Part shown: positions 59,162 to 64,000 of the stretch, piece by piece
Position numbering within the stretch: position 1 is the first letter of the stretch
Layout of the letters: every line of letters starts with the position of its first letter
DNA from: Ancylobacter vacuolatus
GTDB lineage: Bacteria; Pseudomonadota; Alphaproteobacteria; Rhizobiales; Xanthobacteraceae
Reading direction: 5' to 3'
Assembly: GCF_030813595.1 (NCBI RefSeq)
Contig: NZ_JAUSUH010000009.1
Coordinates: 1 to 64,000 of the forward strand
Length of the DNA: 64,000 bases
Position numbers and translations under genes: made by a program
Notes under the pieces: generated by a model
Seen by the model: the letters and a program-made list of their open reading frames with translations, nothing else
The model's database searches: none
Told to the model about the DNA's origin: nothing

Positions 59162-60240
59162 CGAGGAGAGTGTCGCGCAGATGGGCGTGCTCATAGGCCC
59201 GGCGCATCAGCCCGCGCTGCTGCAGCGCCGGCACCAGCCCATCGGTAATGGTGGCGATGGAGCGGCGGCTGTCGCCGCCGATCTCTTCCATGATCTCGCC
59301 CATCTGCGCGGCCGCGCTGTCCGGCGCTGCCTACCACGTCAACGCAATGGCCTGACCGTAATGGGCGACGATGGCCTCGCGCAGGGTCCGCCGGCCCGCC
59401 CGTACCAGAACGGCCCGCAGGGTGGACTGGGTGCCGTTGGTGGTGAGTTCGCCGACCGGCGCGTCGAGGTCGAACGGCGAGAAATCGATGTTGGTCGCCC
59501 AGCCGAGCCGGGCAAGGCGGGCGGGAATGCTCTCCGCCGTCTGGACCTTGCGCTGTTCGGCGAACCAGCGGGCCTGGTCCTCGGTCTCGGCGATGAGCGG
59601 CGAGAGCAGGAACAGCAATTTGCAGCTGTCGGGATCGCGCCCCATCGCCGCCATCTGCGCGCGCACCTCGTCGCGGTAGCGCTTCATGTTCTCGCCCCCC
59701 GAGGGCGCCGCGACGATGGCGTCGGCATGGCGGCGGCGAAAGCCCGCCCGGTGGAGGAACCACCCGCCTGGGCGATGATCGGCCGGCCCTCCGGGCAGGG
59801 TCCCGAGTTCAGCGGCCCGCGCGAGGCGTCGTATTTGCCGGCATAGTCAATGTTGTGGACCTTGGCGGGATCAACCAGCACGCCGCTGGCGCGGTCGTGG
59901 AGAATGGCGCCCGGCTCCCAGCAATCCCACAGGCGCTTGACGAGGGTGGCGTATTCCTCGGCCAGGACGTAGCGCTCGTCCTGGTCGGCCATGCCCTCCA
60001 GCCCGACATTCTGCCCGGGCGAGATCGACGAACAGATCTGTGCTCGTCCATTCGCGGCCGACATTTCCCGTCCAGGGCTCGCGCCAGGCCCAGGCGCTGG
60101 AGCCCTGGGATCGGCGCCGACCGCGCCCAGAGCCTCGCCAATATGGCCGATGGTGGTTCTTGCCTGCCCGACGCTGTCGCCGCGATAGGCCGCACACGCC
60201 ATAGGCCTTGCCCGGCTCACGCGGAGGGCGATGATCGCCT
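59154..60240 (-). pseudogene. LLM-class flavin-dependent monooxygenase (NtaA/DszA type), frameshifted and truncated
   Basis: Pieces in the right order on the minus strand: SPGQNVGLEGM...DERYVLAEEYATLVKRLW, ASGVLVDPAKVHNIDYAGKY, PIIAQAGGSSTGRAFAA, then a frameshift near 59725 to HADAIVAAPSGGENMKRYRDEV. An in-frame TAG at 59331-59333 interrupts it before the true C-terminal ITDGLVPALQQRGLMRRAYEHAHL, which ends at 59154. The N-terminal third, with the substrate pocket, is scrambled or missing. Members oxidise aminopolycarboxylates or sulfur heterocycles with FMNH2. Not functional. Confidence 0.85.
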
Positions 60241-60318
60241 GCACAACGGAGCGTGAAGTCGTTCCAAGGAACGATCGCCCCGCTCCACCATTGCCCCCGT
60301 ACAGTCGGAAGGGGGCTC

Positions 60319-61698
60319 ATGCGGATCCGGTTTCTCGCGTTGATTGCCGTTGCGCTGGCCGGAGCGGCCGGGGCGTTCGCTCTCGTCTGGCGGCCGGCGA
60401 TGCCGGCGCAGGCCGAAGCACAGAGCTTCGACCCGGCGCTCATCGCCAAGGGGCGCGAACTGGCGGCCGTGGGCAATTGCATCGCCTGCCACACCGTGCC
60501 GGGGGGTGAAGCCTTCGCGGGCGGCCTCGCCATCCCCACTCCCTTCGGCACCATCCACTCGACCAACATCACCCCGGACCGGGAGACCGGCATTGGCGTC
60601 TGGTCGCTGGCGGCGTTCACGCGTTCGATGCGCGAGGGGGTCGATCGCGCGGGCAACCACCTCTATCCCGCCTTCCCCTATGACCATTATCGCCTGGTCA
60701 GCCACGCCGACAACGAGGCGCTCTACGCCTATCTGATGACGCGCACGCCGGTGCGTCAGGACGCTCTTCCCAACGACCTTGTCTTCCCGCTGGGGTTCCG
60801 CCCGCTCATCGCCGGCTGGAAGCTGCTTTTCCTCGAGCCCGCCGGCTTCATGCCCGATCCCGCGAAAAGCGACGAATGGAATCGCGGCGCCTATCTCGCC
60901 GAGGGGCTGGGCCATTGCGGCGGCTGCCACACCCCGCGCAACGGCCTCGGCGCGCAAATCGCCGACCAGCATTTCGATGGCGGGGAGGCGGAAGGCTGGC
61001 ACGCCTACGCCATCAACGCCAACTCGCCGGCGCCGATCCCATGGGACCGCGACGCGCTGGCCTTCTATCTCCGCCATGGCTGGCACGAAGTGCACGGCGT
61101 CTCGCGTGGGCCGATGGCCGAGGTGACGGGCAATCTCGGGGGCCTGCCGGATTCCGATATCGAGGCGATCGCCGTCTATGTCGCTGATGTGATGGGTGAG
61201 CCCTCCCCTGAACGCCGGCAGCAGGCCGAGCGGCTACGCGAAGAAGTAGGCGGGCCGGAACGCACCGGCGGCGATGCCGACACCCTCGCTGTGCCGCCCG
61301 ATGTGGCGGGCATGCCCGGTGCGGCACTCTACGCCGCGGCCTGCGCGACCTGCCATGAGAGCGGCCGGCCGCTGCCCTATGGTGGGCTCGATTTCCGCCT
61401 GAGCACGGCGGTCAATGCCGACAACCCGCAGAACATCGTCACCGTGACGCTGTTCGGCCTGCCGCCGGCCGATGGCGAGGCGAGTTCCGTCATGCCGGGC
61501 TTTGCCGGCGCGCTCGACGACCGACAGGTCGCCGACGTGCTGGCCTATATGCGCGCCCGCTTCTCCTCCGGCACGGCTTGGCCGGACGTGGCGGAGATGA
61601 CGCGGCGCACCCGCAGCGGCGAGCACAAGGTCGTCGTCCGCCCCTCGGACGGTATCGAGCGGGCCCCCCTCAATGTCGGCGTGGAGGTCGGACCATGA
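60319..61698 (+). CDS. Triheme cytochrome c subunit of a membrane molybdenum dehydrogenase
   Basis: The 459-residue protein has an N-terminal export signal/anchor and three heme c sites: CIACH (Cys54-His58), CGGCH (Cys200-His204) and CATCH (Cys342-His346). This is the layout of the cytochrome subunits of membrane alcohol/aldehyde dehydrogenases and nicotinate or isoquinoline dehydrogenases. ATG 60319 has GGAAGGGGG upstream. The stop overlaps the next ATG (ATGA). It carries electrons from the iron-sulfur and molybdenum subunits to the respiratory chain. Confidence 0.92.
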   Translation: MRIRFLALIAVALAGAAGAFALVWRPAMPAQAEAQSFDPALIAKGRELAAVGNCIACHTVPGGEAFAGGLAIPTPFGTIHSTNITPDRETGIGVWSLAAFTRSMREGVDRAGNHLYPAFPYDHYRLVSHADNEALYAYLMTRTPVRQDALPNDLVFPLGFRPLIAGWKLLFLEPAGFMPDPAKSDEWNRGAYLAEGLGHCGGCHTPRNGLGAQIADQHFDGGEAEGWHAYAINANSPAPIPWDRDALAFYLRHGWHEVHGVSRGPMAEVTGNLGGLPDSDIEAIAVYVADVMGEPSPERRQQAERLREEVGGPERTGGDADTLAVPPDVAGMPGAALYAAACATCHESGRPLPYGGLDFRLSTAVNADNPQNIVTVTLFGLPPADGEASSVMPGFAGALDDRQVADVLAYMRARFSSGTAWPDVAEMTRRTRSGEHKVVVRPSDGIERAPLNVGVEVGP

Positions 61699-62186
61699 CA
61701 GTGAAGCTGAAGGTGAACGGGACCGTGCATGAGGTCGATGCCGATCCCGCCACGCCGCTGCTCTATGTGCTGCGCGAGGATCTGGAACTCAACGCGGCGA
61801 AATATGGCTGCGGCCTCGGCCAATGCGGTTCCTGCATGGTGCTGGTGGATGGCGAGGCGACGCTGTCCTGCGTCGTGCCGATCCTGGCTCTCGCCGAGCG
61901 GGAGATCACCACGCTGGAGAGCCTCGGCACGCAGGACGACCCGGCGCCGATCCAGAGCGCCTTCATCGAGCTGCAGGCGGCCCAGTGCGGCTACTGCATT
62001 CCCGGCATGATGATGAGCGCGCAGGCCCTGCTCCAGCGCAACGCGGCGCCGAGTGATCAGGAGATACGTGACGCGCTGCGCACCAATCTCTGCCGCTGCG
62101 GCACGCATATGAGGATCCTCGCCGCGATCCGGCGGGCGGGCGAGATGATGAGCGCGCAGGCGCCCGCGAACCGGAGGGCCGGCTGA
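61695..62186 (+). CDS. [2Fe-2S] subunit of a xanthine-dehydrogenase-family molybdoenzyme
   Basis: The 163-residue protein has the plant-type [2Fe-2S] site YGCGLGQCGSC (Cys39, Cys44, Cys47, plus Cys59) and a second cluster in QCGYC (Cys98, Cys101) and CRCG (Cys133, Cys135). These features fit IorA/AorA-type small subunits. It overlaps the genes on both sides, consistent with a tight three-gene operon of a periplasm-facing dehydrogenase. Confidence 0.95.
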   Translation: MTVKLKVNGTVHEVDADPATPLLYVLREDLELNAAKYGCGLGQCGSCMVLVDGEATLSCVVPILALAEREITTLESLGTQDDPAPIQSAFIELQAAQCGYCIPGMMMSAQALLQRNAAPSDQEIRDALRTNLCRCGTHMRILAAIRRAGEMMSAQAPANRRAG

Positions 62187-64000
62187 TGAACATCCCCACC
62201 AGCCGCCGCGGCTTCCTGCTCGGCTCGGGCGCGCTCATGGTCTCCTTCTCGCTGGGCGCTGAGGCGCAGGAGGGCGAGGTGCAGGCCGGCACGAACGCGC
62301 CGCAGCCCACCGTCACCGCGATCGACAGCGAGCGGCTCGATTCCTGGATTCGCATCGACGAAAACGGCGACATCACGGTTTTCACCGGCAAGGCGGAGCT
62401 GGGCCAGGGCATCCGCACCGCCCTTACCCAGGTCGCGGCCGAGGAACTGGAAGTGGAGCCGGGCGAGATCGAGCTGATCACGGCGGACACCGGGCGCACG
62501 CCCAATGAGGGCTTCACCGCCGGCAGCATGTCGATGCCCAATAGCGGCACCTCGATCCGCAACGCGGCAGCGCAGATGCGGCGCCTGCTGGTCGAGGCGG
62601 CCGCCCGGACGCTTGCGGTGGCACCGGAAAGCCTCACCCTGCAGGGCAAGAAAATCCGCTCCGGCGGCCGCTCCCTCTCCTATGGCGAGGTGGCGGCGGC
62701 GCTGAACCTTGAGGTTCCTCTCGCCGGTGATGCCGTGCTCAAGGCACCGGAGGCGCTGAAGGTGATCGGCCGCGATGTCCCGAGGGTCGACATTCCCGGC
62801 AAGGTCACTGGCGCTCCTGCCTATATCCAGGACATGCGGCTGCCCGGCATGCTGCATGCGCGCGTGGTGCGCCCGCCCGGCTATGGCGCGACGCTGGCCG
62901 AGGTCGACACGTCAGCGATCGAGGCGATGCCCGGCGTGGTTCGCGTGCTGCGCGACGCCGATTTCCTTGCCGTGATCACCGAGCGCGAGTTCCAGGCGGT
63001 CACGGCCATGCGGGCGCTGGCGCGGCTCGCGCGCTGGAATGCGGGCGCCGAATTGCCGGATCAGGCGGACATCCAGAACGTGCTGCGCGGCCTGGAGAGC
63101 GAGGTCGGCACCGTCGCCGAACAGGGCGACGCGAATCCCTCCGGCGACAAGGTGTTCGAGGCGCGCTTCACCCGTCCCTACCAGATGCACGGCTCGATCG
63201 GCCCCTCCTGCGGCATCGCCCGGCTGGAGCCGGACGGGACATTGACCGTCTGGTCGCACACGCAGGGTGTCTATCCCGACCGCGCCGCGATCGCTGAGAT
63301 GCTCGGCCTGGAGCCGGGGCGCGTGCGCGTCATCCATGTCGAGGGCTCGGGCTGCTACGGCCATAATGGCGCCGACGACGCCGCCGCCGACGCCGCGCTC
63401 ATCGCCTCCCGCCTGCCGCCGGGCCGGCCGGTGCGGGTGCAATGGATGCGCGAACAGGAGAATGCGTGGGAGCCGTTCGGACCGGCCATGTCGATCACGG
63501 TGCGCGGCGCGGTGAGGAACGGGCGGATCAGCGACTTCGCTTTCGATCTCTGGAGCAACATCCACACCACGCGCCCCGGCGGCGCGGGCGCGCTCCTCGC
63601 CGCCCGGCAGAAGTCCGATCCGGCGACGCCCAATGTGCCCCGGATTCAGATCAGCCCGTCCGGCAATGGCGACCGCAACGCCAACCCGCTCTACGCGATC
63701 CCCAACAAGCGCATCCTCTGGCACTTCATTCCCGAGATGCCGCTGCGGGTCTCGGCGATGCGGGCGCTCGGCGCCTATGCCAATGTGTTCGCGCTGGAAA
63801 GCGCCATGGACGAGCTGGCCCGGCTGGCTGAAGCCGATCCGGTCGCGTTCCGGCTCGGGCATCTGGAGGATGAGCGCGCCCGCGCGGTCGTGCAGATGGC
63901 GGCGGAGCGCTTCGGCTGGGAGACGGCCAAGCTCGGGCCGGGCCGCGGCAAGGGCTTCGCCTTCGCCCGCTACAAGAACCTCGCCGCCTATCTCGCGGTC
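62186..64000 (+). CDS. Molybdopterin-binding catalytic subunit (isoquinoline 1-oxidoreductase/aldehyde dehydrogenase type), 3' end outside window
   Basis: The first 605 residues are visible. The N-terminus SRRGFLLGSGALMV is a twin-arginine signal. ITVFTGKAELGQGIRTALTQ and the later VPRVDIPGKVTGAPAYIQD match the molybdopterin subunits of the isoquinoline 1-oxidoreductase beta family. ATG 62186 overlaps the preceding stop as TGATG. It hydroxylates an aldehyde or N-heterocycle using water; the substrate is not predictable. With no separate FAD subunit, electrons should pass through the [2Fe-2S] protein to the cytochrome encoded upstream. Confidence 0.92.
   Translation, partial: MNIPTSRRGFLLGSGALMVSFSLGAEAQEGEVQAGTNAPQPTVTAIDSERLDSWIRIDENGDITVFTGKAELGQGIRTALTQVAAEELEVEPGEIELITADTGRTPNEGFTAGSMSMPNSGTSIRNAAAQMRRLLVEAAARTLAVAPESLTLQGKKIRSGGRSLSYGEVAAALNLEVPLAGDAVLKAPEALKVIGRDVPRVDIPGKVTGAPAYIQDMRLPGMLHARVVRPPGYGATLAEVDTSAIEAMPGVVRVLRDADFLAVITEREFQAVTAMRALARLARWNAGAELPDQADIQNVLRGLESEVGTVAEQGDANPSGDKVFEARFTRPYQMHGSIGPSCGIARLEPDGTLTVWSHTQGVYPDRAAIAEMLGLEPGRVRVIHVEGSGCYGHNGADDAAADAALIASRLPPGRPVRVQWMREQENAWEPFGPAMSITVRGAVRNGRISDFAFDLWSNIHTTRPGGAGALLAARQKSDPATPNVPRIQISPSGNGDRNANPLYAIPNKRILWHFIPEMPLRVSAMRALGAYANVFALESAMDELARLAEADPVAFRLGHLEDERARAVVQMAAERFGWETAKLGPGRGKGFAFARYKNLAAYLAV

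Noticed and set aside
59331-59687. 118-codon frame as a separate flavoprotein gene
   Set aside because: It is the middle fragment of the broken monooxygenase; matching pieces continue in order on both sides.

Overview
The window is GC-rich chromosomal DNA from an alphaproteobacterium. The gene families, strong GC codon bias and GGAGG-type ribosome binding sites suggest a Hyphomicrobiales (Rhizobiales) member, possibly close to Xanthobacteraceae; that placement is inference. No phage, insertion sequence, rRNA or CRISPR was seen.

Layout. (1) 1-11810, minus: a giant autotransporter adhesin whose beta-barrel lies past the left edge. (2) 12358-19257, minus: a transglutaminase / circularly permuted ATP-grasp + alpha-E / transglutaminase-DUF2126 cluster, an uncharacterised peptide-modification system. 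(3) 19534-24098, minus: an RND efflux pair (adaptor and pump), then a small exported protein on plus (24568). (4) tRNA-Ser(GGA) at 25225-25314, a decayed cysteine synthase gene, and a four-gene minus-strand operon of unknown function (25931-30012: TAXI-like membrane protein, DUF4239 protein, beta-helix protein, CDP-diacylglycerol diphosphatase). (5) 30811-51793: a catabolic region described below. (6) 52100-56498, plus: a second RND adaptor/pump pair. (7) 56532-59020, minus: an MFS transporter and an HdeD-like membrane protein carrying a permuted papain-type domain. (8) 59154-60240: a broken flavin-dependent monooxygenase gene. (9) 60319-64000, plus: triheme cytochrome c, [2Fe-2S] protein and molybdopterin subunit of a membrane dehydrogenase; the last gene runs off the window.

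The catabolic region is the most interesting part. Seven transcription units, divergent and co-oriented, each have an AT-rich near-palindrome like TTTGTTATAACAT just upstream. They encode an amino-acid-type ABC transporter; an SDR, a RidA protein and an unknown protein; an acetoin-dehydrogenase-like complex with an SDR and a DUF3830 protein; an SDR, a D-amino-acid dehydrogenase and an ornithine-cyclodeaminase-like reductase; a GntR/FCD regulator; an Asp/Glu racemase, an FAD amine oxidoreductase, an old-yellow-enzyme-type (N-methylproline-demethylase-like) flavoprotein and a second copy of the unknown protein; and a ProC-like reductase with an EamA exporter. The GntR protein (44216-44896) is the obvious candidate regulator. 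The enzymes converge on amine/imine/keto-acid chemistry, so the likely role is uptake and breakdown of an unusual, possibly cyclic or N-methylated amino acid; the substrate cannot be read from sequence. The two unknown proteins (35441 and 49442) are paralogues. Each carries two copies of a W-H-x-H-x3-P-x-C motif, and they look like an undescribed metal-binding enzyme family tied to this pathway.
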